NCBI GenBank assembly: GCA_021904315.1
Contig: CM038914.1
Span: 4,898,001 to 4,962,000 of the forward strand
Direction: 5' to 3'
DNA length: 64,000 bases
DNA from: Sphagnum magellanicum
Lineage: Eukaryota > Streptophyta > Sphagnopsida > Sphagnales > Sphagnaceae
The first letter of the stretch is position 1; each line of letters begins with the position of its first letter. A program made the translations under genes and the position numbers. The notes under the pieces are model-generated. The model was not told the origin of the DNA. It ran no database searches and worked only from the letters and a program-made list of their open reading frames with translations. Positions 38,386-49,822 of this stretch are shown here, in pieces.

Positions 38386-40011
38386 AATTCTTATGGTGTG
38401 TTTTCAATGTACAACCATCTTAAGGCCCATATTCTTCCGTCATGTTGTGGTCATTATTGATGGTGGTGCGATAACTTCATTAGTACAAGGCATTTCATCT
38501 TTGAGGCCATAAGGGGAGAAATGTATGTTAACACTCCAAAATTGTTGAAACATGAACACAAAATTTATATTTTCATTCACATTTTAATTTTTACAATGCA
38601 ATAAAACAAACACAAAAAAAAAGGCAATATAACCATAGCCTTGAATTAACCCTTAGTGGACATAATGGACCAAGTTAGTCCAACACCTAGCTTGTACACT
38701 TACCTACAATAGCCTAGGTTGAAAATTAACTAGACCCATTTTAAGACTTCACATGTTCTTGTCATTCTTGCCAACATGATGTCTTTCCCATGCTTTGCTT
38801 GTTTAAAACTAAGAACTAAATGATGTTTGTAGCATGAGAAAAAGGTGTGGAGCTTGAGAAGAAGCTTTGAAGAGAACAAGATCTCTTTACTTCTTGGGTG
38901 TGGGAGAGATGCATTCTCAAAATTGAGGCTCAACGTGCATTAGTTAGGAAAACATGGTAAATGTGGCTCAATGTGCATTAGCTGGGAGACCATGCAAGTA
39001 GTCTCACCAAGCAACATCTTGTTAGGTGAACAACTAGGTGAAATTGCCATTGATGGTGGGAACTATAGCAATGGTTGTAGGGAAAACAATCACATTTAAT
39101 TGTTGAAAAAACTTGAACGTCGGTTGAAGGACAACAAACAACAACTAGATCTTATTTTAGCACAAATTCTACCATTCATTGATGATTGCTCAAAATTAAG
39201 AAGCTGAAATGAGTGTTGTGCCTACGATTATAGGGTAAAAATATTTACAATTTTTGTTGTTGTTACATAGCATGGTTGCTTGGTTGGGTACGGAAGAGAA
39301 ATGAAGTGAAAGCAATTAGCTTATTTATAGGAATTCAATGACATTTGTGGGACCACTTTTTGTGGGAGGAATGGTTCTTAGACTAGCCAACAAGAGATAT
39401 AGGATGCAAGTTAGAGAAATGAAATGGGGAGTTTGCAAGGTTGCAATGGCAATGGTGGCTTGGTTTTTTCCCTCCCCCTTCCTCGGCACATTCACACTAA
39501 CAAATTTTCTACAATGGTGTCACAAGGCAAATTGCATGCTTGCAATGGTGTTGTCAATGATTCTTTTTCCTACCAATAGTCACTGACGGGTTAATATCCT
39601 AGATATAACTAAAACAAACATGCTAAAAATGATCTGGACATAGTTCGCATCAACAATTAGATTACTATGCTTTGATTCACATTTTGTATGTTTGTATGTT
39701 TGACATTCCGTGAAGCAACATATTTGTTCTTTTGATATTCATCTACACCATCACATGATAAAATAAAACATGGCAAGTCACAAACTTCCCACTTCAATTA
39801 CTATCAGTGACTTAACTTCAATCAACTTAATATGTGCACCAATTCATGATGTAGATATCCATCGTTTATCCATGGATAACACCAAAATTCAAAGATCATG
39901 ACAAACCTCACAACAAATAATAAGTTACAACCACAACAAATGTACATAATCTACTCAAAACTACACAAGTAATGATCTAGTTATTGCTTCATTTGTAAAT
40001 TACTAAGTTGG

Positions 40012-43000
40012 AAAATATATGTAGCAGCAATGGAGGCTGTCAGGAAAAAGGAAAGACTGGCGTGAAACTCAGTTTACCACCTTTTCTAAGTTCCCCTGCG
40101 CCACCCCACCCCCCTTTGAAAGCTAATGTACTTTTTGGCAGGTTTTTTTTAAAATCTCACCCCTTGTATGATCAAACTTAGGGTTTTGATGCTGTGTTTT
40201 CCCTACTTTACAGATAACTCTAATATAGCCAATGTCAATTAGAAATGTGGAATCCATCATCAAGAAAGATCATGGATGAAATGAATGCCCAAAAAGATGG
40301 AAGATTTGACTGCTAGCATATATTTACTGACCTTCTAGACATGGTAGAACTTATTAGAATTACCAAACAAACCACTCACATCTCATGCCATCTAGGCCTG
40401 GTCAAATTAGTTGGTGCTTAGTCTTCTCCCTCTGGATAGATCTTGTAAATAATCCTAAGCCATTGCAAGAATTGGCCCCAGCAATTCTTTGAAAAAGGTC
40501 AAAATTTCCCCCAACTTCATTTAATATCTCAAATGCTTTGTTTTCATATGCCTCCACTCTAGAAGTGCATCGTACTTCAAAGTGTGCGTCAAAGATTCAA
40601 TAAGCTTTGCAAACATGTGAATAAAAACACCCTAATATAACCAAGGTTGTTTGGTTTTTGGTGCTAAAAGAGAACCTTAGGTTATTGACCTTGCTAGCTT
40701 TTTATTTTGAAAATAACTTCTAATTTGAAATGATTGTTTAAATTTTTTATGGAAATCTTTTGTGTGAGTATAAATAATTATTTTTGAAAAAATGGATAGT
40801 TGTCATTTTGTTACACAACTTAGAGATTTAACCTTAGCAAACTAATTTGTTGAGTGAGGTGGAGCCTATTGGGTAATTTTTCTAAGACTAGTTATGATGG
40901 CAAGTTGTCATTTGCAAATGTTTGTAAATTGGCTATAACAATAGTAATTGTGATCAAACACATTGGTGATATGATGGCTATAGGGCAAGGTGTTTGGCTA
41001 AATGGTGAAATTCTCACCATGCTACATGTGATTTTCAAAAGGCATATTTGAATCATGATTAGTGATTACCCAATCCATCTCTTGTTTTGTCTTTCCTTCG
41101 CTACATTACACAATTGTCTCTAGCTCTTATTTATATTGCTTTAAAGTCTATGGATTTATTTGAAGAGCTCTCAAGAAGATCAACAACTTTTGCTTGCATG
41201 ATGAAAAAATATAATTGTTTAGACAATAATAATTGGTTTTGTCTAACTTTAGACTCTCCTCTTGGGTTTATGATAATGCATGATAGTTAACAAGGGCTAT
41301 CTATGGCAATGGAACTACACACATGATCAACCTCAATACGAATAACAATACTACATTAAATCAAATCTTATCACATACACATTTCATCGACATCAATTTC
41401 ATTTTGTTATTGATACCAAGGAGGAGTGGACACCACAACCTTTAGAGTCCACATACTATGAAAATGTGAATGTTATGGAAATGATGGAAATGTTGTGGAA
41501 ATTTGAATGTTATGAAAATCAATGCAAAAACCTCAATTGCAATCCTATTGCATAATAGAATACATGTAAGCAATGCAAGCAAGAAGACCTCTTCCATATA
41601 ACAAATCAAAATGGAAACATCATGTGGTGGCAACACACATATTCGAAATTTCAATCACAATCATCTACCACAGATCTTTAATTTTGTGAGCAATAAAGAG
41701 TCATTAATAATATCATTAGAGCATAATAGATTTAATCAACATCCAAATGAAATGTCTCTAGAATCCATATCAATTTTCAAACCCTTGTCTATTGAAATAT
41801 GCTAGAAGAATTGAAAAAAGCCGACAATACTAGCAACAAAAGAAGGAAACAAATGAAATCAATTTCGGATGTATTGTTTGTAGGCTATGGTTCTCATTCT
41901 TCTTTTGCAAACTCTTGAAAATCAATAATATGGCTTTAACCTTTTTTCTTGCAAATCTCAAACCTTGACACCCCACAAATGCACATTACATGGGTTTGAA
42001 AGATAGGATCTGAGAGAGTAATATAGCCAATGTCTTCTAGAAACGTGGGATCGGTAGTCAAGAAAGATCATGAAATGAAGGCCAAAAAAGATGGAAGATT
42101 TGACAGGTAACTACAACTGGTAGCATATTGTTACTGACCTTCTAGACATGGTAGAATTTCGAATTACCAACCACTCACATCTCATGCCATCTAGGCGTGG
42201 TCAAATTAGTTTGTGCATAGTCTCTTTCCTCTTGGTAGCTCTTATAAGTAATCCAACCAGATAATTTTCCACATTATTGCCTCAAATAAAATAGTCTTTC
42301 TCCTGCCTTAATAACTGTGGAACGACTTCAAGATGTAATTCTGAAAGCTGATCAGATCCGTGAGCAAATCTGCCAAAGTCAAGATTGAGATTGCAGCCAC
42401 CACTGAGAGCATTTGGTGGGTCAGTGAAGGAACCCGTTAGAAAATCTAAAGCTATGAGGCGGTGTACATGCTCAGTCAAATGGACACCATCCCAGCTCAC
42501 ATGGTTTGAAGGATCAGTGCATACAGTAGAACCTTGCATGCCACAAGTGATATTCTCATTATAATTGATTGATAAAGGTCCGCTCCCACAACATGCCTTG
42601 GTTACACTCTTGAATCCTGCAACAAACTTTGGATCAGAAACTGCAGTTACTAGTCAAACCAAAAAAAGGAGAGTCGGTAGTGTTGAGCTGCCGAGACACA
42701 TGATCAGGTCACAGGGTTGCTCACCATGCTTCTTGTAGTTCTTCAGTATGTTTAGATGTGATCCAAAGTGATCCCCGTAGATGAATGTTGCATCAGGGTA
42801 TTTGAGTCTCAACATATCAACAGCAGCTTTCAGTGCATTGTTGTGAGCATGGGTGACATCATTCAGTCCTTTCAAGCACCCCAACTCATCATAGTCACTC
42901 CGAGGACTGTCTAGAAACAGTGCCAAAAGACATGGCTCACATCCTTCCACAGCGATGTTCATCACAAAGAACTTCCGAGCGCCTTCAAGATACAGACCCT

Positions 43001-45007
43001 AAACTCCACCAAGACAGACAACAAACCCAATTTTCAGCATGTTATAAGATCCATCTCTTGCATAATCCATGGGCAGCAATAATCCCTTGTATTGGATTAT
43101 TGCCTTTTTGTTTTTTCCATTGTGAGAACAAACATGTTCACAGTGTCAACATAATCACATTGGCAAATGGAAGGGGAAGACCAAATGAACAAAAAAAAAA
43201 CCTTACTTCGAGAACAGCTGTGATATTGCCCACAACATCAGGTCCCTATTTCACCACTTGGTCAAACGTCATGCCAGCATGGTAACCCAATCAATAGTCA
43301 TTCTCTCCAACTGACACAACATGCAATCCTGTTCTGAATCCTGTTGCATTGAGTGACCTCCCCTCCAAATCTAGCACATTCAACATCAGTCCATGAACAA
43401 CCTTTTTCTTAACAAAGATCAAATTTTCATTTTTGTTGATCAAGGGTGTGCATGCAAACCTGGTACACACTTCACTTCTGAATTCTGGCCCACTAACACA
43501 GTGAACAACCCTACTTAAACAAAACATCATTTCAAATCTTGTTGTCTAGGGCACAGTGCACAAAAGGTGATACAGACACAACAATGAGCAAAGGAAGTAG
43601 GTGCTAACAGGGTTTAGGTACATACATACTTGTAGATAATGTGGTGAGCTTGAACCTGCGGTACTGTTGAAGCTGTATGGGAAGGGTGAAGGGACATCCT
43701 CTGTAAATAACAGGCCGTGCACCAGCAGAAGAGGCTGCAAAATTGACTCCGTGCCTGAAGTCCGAGTTGAGTGCTTTAAAATATGGGCTCAAGAATGGCA
43801 GATTGTATGCCTGGGCTGTGCATGTTCCCCAATCCCAAAGCCACCAACGACTCAATTCTTCTTCTACTACAAACTCTGAATTCAAAAGAAAGAACATCAA
43901 CTCTCCATAAAGAACTTTTCAAATTTAGCCTGTGTATTTGAAAGTGCCTCCCCCGGCAGCAGAAGTTACCGATTTCATAAAAAGGGATCTTACAAAAGTG
44001 TAAGGTAACAGGTTTGTTGATCAAGGGCACATCCTGAAAAAAAGGGTACCTCACACTTTTGTGAGGTTCCTAAATTTGAAAATATTCTTTTCCTTGGAGA
44101 AGGAACAACTCTGTGGCAATTCCTGGATTTTCAGGCGCAGCCTTGGGCTATTATTGCCTTCAGCCAGGCCCTCAAATCCAGGAAGAGCATCAAAGCTGTT
44201 CCGTCCCCTATACATTAAACCGTGAACCCTGAACCCTTCCATTATAAGAGCAAAGGGTGGTATGATCCAATCGCAACATTCTAGCAGCTAACTGGATCAT
44301 ACCCAACAAGAAGAACCACCCATATCGGGGCATTGGGTACTCAGTGCTCACCCATGAAGTCGATCACGAGGCGGCCATCGCAATAGCGGTTGACTGGACG
44401 ACCGAAGAAAGTCATTCCATAAGGCCAGAATTCAGCTGCGGTTTGAAAAGGGAATGCGGTTTGCATTTGGCCCGTGTCTGTCTTGGAGTCCCCAAAGCCG
44501 AAGATGGTCGAATAGCACTTCGCTACTGTTCTTCCGCCACCATTGAGCAAACACAAGAGCACCAAGTATATAACGGGAAAAACCCATTGAGAAGTAGTAG
44601 AACTACTATTACAACAACTTGGCATGAAAAAAACCAAAAGCTTTACAGAAAACGGATCAAAGACTCAAAAACACACAAACCCACACACAATGGGAGCATC
44701 TCCTCTCTCTTGATACACACACGTGACCTGACATTGGAGTGTCTTCCAATCTACGCATATGACGACATGACTCTTCTCTTGTAGTAGGCACATGCTTCTC
44801 TTCTCATCCCCCCTTGTAGGCAGAGACACTGCGCCTGGCAGCTGGCCAGCTCCTTGCCCCCAGCAACAAGTCTTAAATGCAGGTGGTAGAAAAGTAATTG
44901 CTACATTTCTTTTTTTCATTGTCTGCCCTAAACATGATTCACAAATTTTTTCCCAAAAAAATAAATGGGTGATGCCCTAACACATTTGGGTCAGTGAAGA
45001 ATAATTA
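40012..45007. repeat. Segmental duplication, copy 2 (partner 17584-22618)
   Basis: It is the direct copy of the GDSL block. Peptide-level comparison shows how close the copies are: in the last 85 residues of the GDSL gene they differ at a single position (Gln versus His). The block includes the non-coding 1.6 kb insert, the introns and the upstream region, so it copied as DNA and not through RNA. Confidence 0.95.
42282..44637 (-). pseudogene. GDSL esterase/lipase, copy 2, with two nonsense mutations in exon 4
   Basis: Exons, minus strand: 44637-44352, 43815-43630, 43510-43460, 43340-43207, 42998-42725, 42640-42282; together 1290 nt, which stays in frame. The signal peptide, GFGDSKTDTG, GEND and SWDGVHLTE are all present. 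Exon 4 carries a TGA (43291-43293) directly after GENDY, where copy 1 has CGA. It also carries a TAG (43246-43248) where copy 1 has TGG. The first is a CpG-type C-to-T change. The last base of exon 2 is A instead of G (ACAA|GTATG), weakening that donor. The protein would end before blocks IV and V, so it should be inactive. All other exons look intact, so the loss is recent. Assembly error is possible, but two stops make it unlikely. Confidence 0.88.
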
Positions 45008-46102
45008 TGGATGTTTTGGGTGTGTAGTCTTTAGGGCTGACCACTTTAGACGAGGTCCCAGGTCCAGGATCCAATGAAATGCACGTCATGGACATCGAGA
45101 GAAGAGAGAGCCGTTTCCACAGAGAGAGAGAGAGAGAGAGAGAGAAGAAGAAGAAGAAGAAAAAACCTTCCCTTCTTCTTTAAATTTGAAAAAGAAACTT
45201 TTTGAGAAAGTTGGCAACTTAGGTGACTCAGTGTTTTTTTTTTTCTTAGGAGAAGGTTCGGATATGGGGCCTTCCGGATTTGAGATCAAAAATTTGGAAT
45301 TGGAGAGAGGTCAAAAATTTGGAAGCAAAGTTTTGAGGTCAAGTTTTGAAAAATGCAAATTTGGAAATTGACAGGTGAGGTTCTTAACCTTTTCCCATGT
45401 TTGAGTAGGTTTGCAGGAGAAGGTAAAGGGCGAATAGGACCAAAGCAGCGCACAAGGGGAGGCAGCTTCCTCCCCGCAATAGCCATCCGCACCTTCTGGG
45501 ATTCGGCTGCGTCATCTTCCTCTGCCTTGAGCGGAAGCGCAACACGAGGAGCCACTAGAAGAGCGCTTCTTTCTGTGTCGTCCTTGACACAAAGTCCTTA
45601 CTCCTTATTTCTTACGGAGTCCTTCTTCGAGTTGCCCCGGACTTCAACTACAGAGCCATTGACTCTTACTTGAAGTTATCACTCTCGCTTCAGACTTCAG
45701 ACCCTGCGAAATTAGGATTTCAAAAACCTCCGAAGGACTATTTTCGGAATTCCCTGGATTCAGGTCATTGATTTGCAGAATCACAAGCTGTTCAAAACTT
45801 TGCAAGGAATTTTGAATCCAGGTATCAAGAACCTAACCTGACTCAGCAGCCGCGCGAGCAAGCGGGAGGAGGAGCATGCGCAGCGGTGGAAGCGAAGGAC
45901 AGGAAACAGGAAGACCGTTGGAGAGGAAAGAAGAATCACGGACATTCATGAGCAAACCCCAACCCGAGGAGCAAACTGCGTTCGCGCGAGGGAGCGAGAG
46001 CGTGGGTTAAAAAGCAGGTTAAAGCGTTCAGCATTGTGGTGGGGGAAAATCCGGCAAGGAGGAGGAAGGAACCAACGCGGCAAAAGCGCGAGGACAGTGG
46101 CG
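45008..46102. promoter_or_regulatory. CpG-rich island with possible divergent first exons
   Basis: After the duplicated block ends, composition turns GC- and CpG-rich, most strongly at 45410-45560 and 45840-46138. On the minus strand an open frame from ATG at 45555 reads MAPRVALPLKAEEDDAAE and continues to a possible donor (AAAG|GTTAAG, near 45390). On the plus strand 45353-45673 is also open. This could be the start region of one or two genes, or remains of one. No family is recognised. Confidence 0.35.
45120..45163. repeat. (GA)n followed by (AAG)n microsatellite
   Basis: About 13 GA units (45120-45146) pass directly into AAG units. Such purine runs are typical of plant promoters and leaders. 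Confidence 0.95.
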
Positions 46103-46138
46103 ATGGCGGGCCCGACCTCCGCAGCAGCGACCTTGCAG
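46103..46138 (+). other. Possible short first coding exon, plus strand
   Basis: An ATG in good context (GGCGATGGCG) starts the 12-codon frame MAGPTSAAATLQ, ending at CAG|GTTTTT, a plausible donor followed by a T-rich intron-like stretch. It lies at the end of the CpG-rich island, as a first exon would. I could not find a convincing second exon. Confidence 0.25.
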
Positions 46139-46587
46139 GTTTTTTTCTTTTTTGTTTTTTTTTTTCTTGGGAAGTTTTTAGGGTTTCAGTACTAAGTTGA
46201 ACAAATGTTGTAATACTCAAGGAATTTTCACCAGTGCATACCCATACAATTAAAATTTTCCAAGGCTATTCTAAAGATTTTTGACATTATTAGTTTGTGG
46301 TTACAAATTCACAATTGTAAATAAATTAAAACTTCAGTTGTGGTTACGAATTCACAAATGTAGAAATTGCCAACATGAGCACAAGAAGCAATGATTGCAA
46401 GCTACAAAAACCCAAAGATGTAGAAATGAGAAGGTGGAGGACGCTTGCCACACTCTACCGAGGGGCAAGGATACCTTCCTTGTACAATTACTACACATGT
46501 CAAAAATGTGCAAACGTACTTCTCAAGAACAAATGTCGACAAAATTATGGCCAAATCTGAAGTGATCCAACTAAAGTAAACTACCCT

Positions 46588-46860
46588 TTACCTCAAACCC
46601 TTTATTAAAACCTCAAAACAATTCAATTTCACTCTTCTATTATGATGTTGGGCTAAGATACGCCACATGTGAGCACCGAAGTGACAATCTCTGATTATAT
46701 CAACAGCAACTTCTTGTCTTCCAACTGGTAATCCCATTTTCACTTCCTGGAAAGATTGTACTAGCATAGAAATCACTTCTGTCAACATACCAACATCACC
46801 TTGCTCCACACTTCCAAATCACTTCTTTGACCTAATTATTGACAAATGCTGCTGCATGGA
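46588..46860 (-). other. Possible gene fragment, minus strand
   Basis: The frame 46809-46588 reads GMLTEVISMLVQSFQEV and continues with ordinary amino-acid composition. Just upstream (46920-46820) another frame reads PLGTLKEIMTGCNSWDCKTF and then stops. Together they look like pieces of an old exon separated by stops. No family is recognised. Confidence 0.25.
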
Positions 46861-46922
46861 ATGTTTTGCAGTCCCAACTGTTGCATCCAGTCATGATCTC
46901 CTTGAGAGTGCCCAAAGGTAAC

Positions 46923-47350
46923 ATTCTACCATTGGTCTCTGCCAGGAAGAGGGAAGAGAATTGCATGGAAATTGTAAACCCTAAACCCAATATGTACCTT
47001 GAAAGCTAAGAGAAATATTCTGCTGTTGGGTCTCTGGAAGGAGGGAAGAGAAGTGCGCAGAAACCCTAAACCCAATAGCCACCCACTAGCTGGAAAGCTG
47101 AGAGAACATTCTGCCATTAATCTCTGGCAGGAAGGAAGAGAAATGCATGGAAACCTGATACCTTGAAATCTGATAGAGACATTTTGGCGTTGGTCTCTGG
47201 CAGGAGGAGGGAAGTTCTACGTTGCATGGCAATCTTAAACCCTAAACCCCTAAACCTTGAAAGCTGAGAGAAACATTCTGCCATTGGTCTGTATCACAAG
47301 ATGGGAAGAGAAGTGCATGGAAACCCTAAACACTAAACCCAATACCTCTG
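46923..47350. repeat. Minisatellite of about five units of 73-95 bp
   Basis: Each unit runs TTCTGCCATTGGTCTCTGGC, AGGAxGGAAGAGAAxTGCATGG, AAACCCTAAACCCAATA, CCTTGAAAGCTGAGAGAAACA. Units start near 46923, 47018, 47109, 47182 and 47276. The ACCCTAAACCC core is a plant telomere word in each unit, with one unit lacking it. The array lies between the CpG-rich island and the U-box gene. Confidence 0.88.
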
Positions 47351-47954
47351 CAGCAGCCTTACGACTGCAAGAGGTACCAAGCTCATATCTGACTCCCCCA
47401 CCTTTGCTTTTCTCTACTAATTTCTATGAGATGTGGAATCTCTTGAAGGAAAACTATATTGCAAACAAAATCCAGGTTCAGGTGAGCTGAAGGAGATGGA
47501 TAAGAGAAATCACATCTGCTTTGTGCATCCTACAAGAGGCTCAAAAGTATGTACCAGGTTCCTGGCTTTGCACTCACCTGTATACATTACTAGTTTAAGG
47601 GCAACAACAGGAGTGTCTTTGAGAGTCTTGGCTGAGCTCTGTCAGACAAATAGCTTATGGAAACTGAAAATGCTAGAGGAAAGCTCCAAGTATATTCTCT
47701 GCAATGAGCAAGAGACTTCATAAAGTGCCAGGGTTTAGGACTCTGACTGTGGCAGCTTCCAGATTTTCACAATGGGTGAACAACCATGAGAAGAGGGATG
47801 TACATGGAAACACAGCAGTGCAACATGGTGGAAGCTTGGCGGTGCAAGAAAACTTGCCAGAAAAAACTAACCTGTTCATAAATGCAGATCTGATCGAGGA
47901 GGTTTTTGGTTCATGCAGCATTTTGTAGACAGATCCACTGAAAGAGGTTGCATC
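47351..47954. other. Short gene-free stretch downstream of the U-box gene
   Basis: Composition is balanced and several frames are open for 60-95 codons on both strands, but none shows a motif. It may contain the 3' untranslated region of the U-box gene, displaced by the tandem duplication at 47955-48432. Confidence 0.35.
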
Positions 47955-48432
47955 AATGATGATGATGATGATGATGGTCTCAACTTCTTCCTATCCCTAT
48001 GAAACACTCCAAGGAATGGAGTTGCATTCACAAGCTTCCTGACAGTAGGAAGACAACAGACAGTGTGAAGCAGCAGCTTGAGAAGCTCCAAGGCCTTGCA
48101 CTTTGCTCGTGGTGTTGTAGCATCACTTTGCAAGAGAAACAGCATTTTGAGTGTGAGCACCAGCTTGCATTGCAATCTGGAGGAGCATATGATGATGATG
48201 ATGATGATGAGGAGATGATGGTCTCTCAACTTCTTCCTATCTCTATGAAACCCTCCCAGGAATGCACAGCATTCACAAGCTTCCCAACGGTAGGAAGACA
48301 ACAGACAGTGTGCAGCAGCTTGAGAAGCTCCAGAGCCTTGCGCTTTGCTCTCGGTGTTGTAGCATCACTTTGCAACAGAAACAGCATTTGAGTCTGAGCA
48401 CCAGCTTGCATTGCAACCTGGAGCATATCAAT
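47955..48432. repeat. Tandem duplication of the 3' end of the U-box gene, with (GAT)n at the joints
   Basis: Unit A (about 47955-48190) and unit B (about 48191-48432) each begin with a (GAT)n run. Both continue with CTTCTTCCTATC, ATTCACAAGCTTCC, AGGAAGACAACAGACAGTGTG, TTGTAGCATCACTTTGCAA and CACCAGCTTGCATTGCAA. Unit B holds the true end of the U-box reading frame. Unit A is a spare copy with several changes and lies downstream of the stop, so it is not translated in the main product. The trinucleotide runs probably mediated unequal pairing. Confidence 0.93.
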
Positions 48433-49822
48433 GGGTCCTGATTTGCAGATTGCCAGAAGAGTGCCTGTTGCATACTCAGTACCTCGTGGTGAGACTCGCA
48501 GAACCATCTTCACAAGCAAGGGGATTGCCAGTGGATGCTGACTGATTGCTACTTGCCCTTGTGTGGTGGTACACAGCAACTCCAATATAGCAAGACATCT
48601 CTCTGCTGTGCTTGGCCGTGCTGCATTGCTTCTTAGATGCTCCACTACCGCCCCTACTGCCCCTGCATCTGCTGCTGCTGTTCTATTTACCTGAAAAGAA
48701 TCATTTGCCCAAGAAGTTCTTCACGTCAGAAGTTGAAGGGGGAAAAATAATTAGGGTTGTGCGTGTGATCTGCATTTGCTTCTTTCTTCCCCACCCCAAC
48801 ATTTTCTATATAATTCTTCTTCCTCGAGAGCATGCATTCAAGGGTTAGGGTTTAGGGTCCCTGCACACCCATCAACATGTGCATAGCGATCAGCGAAGGA
48901 AGAAGGTGTTGATGGGTGTGGAAGATTTCTCTCGTACCTTGCATAGACAAGCAGCCAAGAGTGTTCTGACAGCGATCTTAGAAGCTCGGTGCTGTTGGAG
49001 ACCGCCGCCTTTGTTCACCAGCTTGACAAGTCCTTGCAAAACGCCAGGGAAGTGACCCACAGCAGCGCAGAGATCGTCATCGGAACCCAGCAAGCTCTCC
49101 AGCAACGCAGCCGCATTGACACGAGCACAGGGGGTTATCCCTTGCTCCAGATGCCAGACAACCCACACGAGCTTCTGCGGCTCCATCACCATCTGCCGTG
49201 TACCACCATGGCACTGCGCAAGGAGCGTGAGGAGACCCAAAACCTCTTCGCAAGCATCGCAATCCTCGTGCATCTCCGGGGACAAGAACGACACCAGCAG
49301 AAGCGTCCCACCCAATTCCTCGATACAAGTGCGGTACTCCGTTCTCTCCTTCACCAAAGCCCCCAGACTCTTGGCTGCGTTTCCGACTCCATGTCCGCCT
49401 CTTGCGATCTGCCGCAACAGGGACAGAACACGCGCCGCTGTGTTCTCCTCACCGGAAGACCGTTGCTGCAGCTGATGCTGCGGCGGTTGTTGTTTCTCAG
49501 ATTCGTCTCTCTCTCGCTTGGTGGGTGATCCGAAAGCGCTAGCAGGCAAACTCCCGGAGCCGTGTTCTTGCACCCAGGAATGGATCAAGCGACGGACGAT
49601 GAGATTGGGGATCAAGGTATGATTCTCCAGGTGACGCATTGTGATGGGACAGGTGGTGTGTCCTTCCGCTAGCCATTTCTGGATGGATCTTCGCTCGTAG
49701 GTGATCCCCGTGCACACAGTCACTGGGTCGCGCATCATCTCCAGCGAAATTGGACACAGGAACAGAGGCGGAGGAGGAAGAGGAGGCCCACATGGCTGCT
49801 TACTCTCCCTTATCAGACTCAT
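48226..49822 (-). CDS. Plant U-box E3 ubiquitin ligase with ARM-type repeats (PUB22/23/24 type)
   Basis: Exon 1 49822-48938 and exon 2 48690-48226, joined CAAG|GTACG...CAG|GTAAAT in phase 0, give 449 residues, the usual size for this class. The U-box is at about 21-95: FLCPISLEMMRDPVTVCTGITYERRSIQKWL, followed by CPITM and NHTLIPNLIVRRLIHSW. It recruits the E2 that transfers ubiquitin. After a Gln/Glu/Ser-rich linker (about 97-130), helical ARM-like repeats fill the rest (RVNAAALLESLLGSDDD, SKIAVRTLLAACLCK, TAERCLAILELLCTT, ATGTLLAICKSG, KALELLKLLHTVCC). These select substrates. Relatives in Arabidopsis damp immune and drought signalling (family knowledge). Odd points: an intron where Arabidopsis relatives are mostly intronless, and an unusual C-terminus (SWEGFIEIGRS) next to the duplicated 3' end. 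Confidence 0.93.

Larger units (their letters stand above)
29091..40011. other. Gene-free, AT-rich repeat stretch
   Basis: I find no exon with recognisable similarity in this stretch. A (TTG)n run lies at 29439-29465. The rest is AT-rich, with minisatellites listed separately and many short recurrent phrases typical of very old transposon remains. Confidence 0.55.

Noticed and set aside
17584..45007. The two GDSL blocks as the LTRs of one giant retroelement
   Set aside because: They contain a spliced host gene with introns, do not have LTR-type ends, and the sequence between them has no retroelement order.
48989..49528. Long plus-strand open frame (179 codons) across the U-box gene
   Set aside because: It lies antisense to the U-box exon, shows no motif, and is explained by the GC-rich codons of the real gene.
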